Shown: positions 6,133 through 6,548 of the stretch, piece by piece | How positions within the stretch are numbered: position 1 is the stretch's first letter | Layout: each line of letters begins with the position of its first letter | From: Rhodobiaceae bacterium | Lineage (GTDB): Bacteria > Pseudomonadota > Alphaproteobacteria > Micropepsales > Micropepsaceae | DNA: 6,548 nucleotides | Direction of reading: 5' to 3' | NCBI GenBank assembly: GCA_009885515.1 | Contig: VFKO01000536.1 | Coordinates: forward strand, 1 to 6,548 | The notes under the pieces: generated by a model | The model's database searches: none | The model's input: the letters and a program-made list of their open reading frames with translations, nothing else | Told to the model about the DNA's origin: nothing | Program-made: the position numbers and the translations under genes

Positions 6133-6376
6133 TCCCGCGATTTGCGCTGCGGCCTCGCGAATGGGATAACACTCTTGGGGTCAGGTTCAAATTCCACCGT
6201 GTCTGCGCTTGAGATCGCAAAAATTGATTCTCTCTCGGCGAATCTGAGGTCGGTCACCGGTTGAGCTCGATGGATGAAAATCGTATCTGATCGCGTTTCC
6301 TCCGATTGGTGATTTTCTTGCAGGTGCTCGTGCTGGGCCCGTGGTTTCAACTTGGCGGGCCTGAACCTCGACTGGG
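6133..6376. other. Intergenic stretch, no supported gene
   Basis: Open frames here are low in coding character and overlap palindromes. A phrase CTTGGGGTCAGGTTCAAATT at about 6173-6192 resembles short sequences I recall beside REP-associated transposases, but this is a memory-based impression. No terminator or promoter is convincing. Confidence 0.3.
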
Positions 6377-6423
6377 TCCCGCATCTGCGAAGCGGCACGA
6401 AGTGCGCCGCATCGCGTGCGGGA
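6377..6423. repeat. Extragenic stem-loop with nested stems
   Basis: TCCCGCA (6377-6383) pairs with TGCGGGA (6417-6423). An inner stem of GCGGCAC (6392-6398) pairs with GTGCGCCGC (6402-6410) allowing one bulged base and a GAA-A loop. The GTCCCGCATCTGCG...GCGGGATGAC style is that of dispersed palindromes found in many alphaproteobacterial intergenic regions. No T-tract follows. Confidence 0.55.
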
Positions 6424-6441
6424 TGACGGGGGGGCGTCTCC

Positions 6442-6548
6442 CTACCTCAAAAACCTCATGCGTTTGATGAGCGCGCTGGAGCGGCCTTGGTTGCCGGATG
6501 AGGAGGTGTCGACGGAGATTGAGTAGCCTGAGACGGCGCGGGCGAAGC
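6442..6548 (+). repeat. Direct repeat, copy 2 (cut by window end)
   Basis: Second copy of the segment at 5120-5227, same orientation, about 93% identical by eye. It begins at the same CTACCTCAA boundary and runs to the last base of the window, so it probably continues beyond. Confidence 0.9.
6458..6548 (+). pseudogene. Second copy of the small repeated-family gene, with premature stop
   Basis: From ATG 6458 the frame reads MRLMSALERPWLPDEE, then VSTEIE and a TAG at 6524-6526, where copy 1 has CAG (5203-5205, Gln23). The single C-to-T change ends the product after 22 residues; the frame beyond the stop continues to match copy 1. Upstream the frame is open through YLKN (TAC at 6443) with five As, unlike the six in copy 1. 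The 3' end lies outside the window. Calling it a pseudogene assumes the copy-1 reading frame is the ancestral one. Confidence 0.65.

Noticed and set aside
5945..6220. Open frames on both strands through the 155-bp palindrome
   Set aside because: The peptides mirror each other because the DNA is palindromic, they lack ribosome-binding sites, and they match the pattern of spurious ORFs in extragenic repeats.
6129..6398. Minus-strand 89-codon frame near the window end
   Set aside because: No start signal, no recognisable domain, weak codon bias, and its ends run into two palindromic elements.

Overview
The window is GC-rich. Codon use, the family content and the style of the intergenic palindromes suggest a soil- or plant-associated alphaproteobacterium (Rhizobiales-like). 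This is inference: no rRNA or other marker gene is present. It has two halves: about 4.8 kb of well-coded genes, then about 1.7 kb of repeats, gene remnants and hairpins.

Minus-strand block (1-2809). Read in the direction of transcription, it starts with a 35-residue hydrophobic protein behind a strong ribosome-binding site (2809-2702). A doubtful Arg-rich reading frame follows (2702-2520). Next come a DUF2817/M14-like zinc peptidase (2453-1323) and a complete PLP-dependent lyase that closely matches sphingosine-1-phosphate lyase (1257-4). The peptidase and lyase are 65 nt apart and are probably one operon. The lyase points to breakdown of long-chain-base phosphates into an aldehyde and phosphoethanolamine. 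The peptidase substrate is unknown.

Plus-strand regulator (2971-4839). This gene diverges from the small membrane protein across about 160 nt. It encodes a 622-residue protein with an N-terminal SARP/BTAD-like region, a TolB-N/FlgO-like domain and a C-terminal TPR array, and no membrane segment. The shared intergenic region is the natural place for promoters of both genes, but no clear -35/-10 pair is visible.

Decayed and repeat-rich region (about 4840-6548). It contains two copies of a roughly 107-bp direct repeat, about 1.3 kb apart. Copy 1 leads into an 87-residue unknown protein. Copy 2 has an early stop and runs off the window. Between them lie a pair of inverted 33-bp REP-like palindromes, a frameshifted C-terminal remnant of a short-chain dehydrogenase, a 155-bp imperfect palindrome and several smaller hairpins. 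No tRNA, rRNA, CRISPR array or intact transposase was seen.
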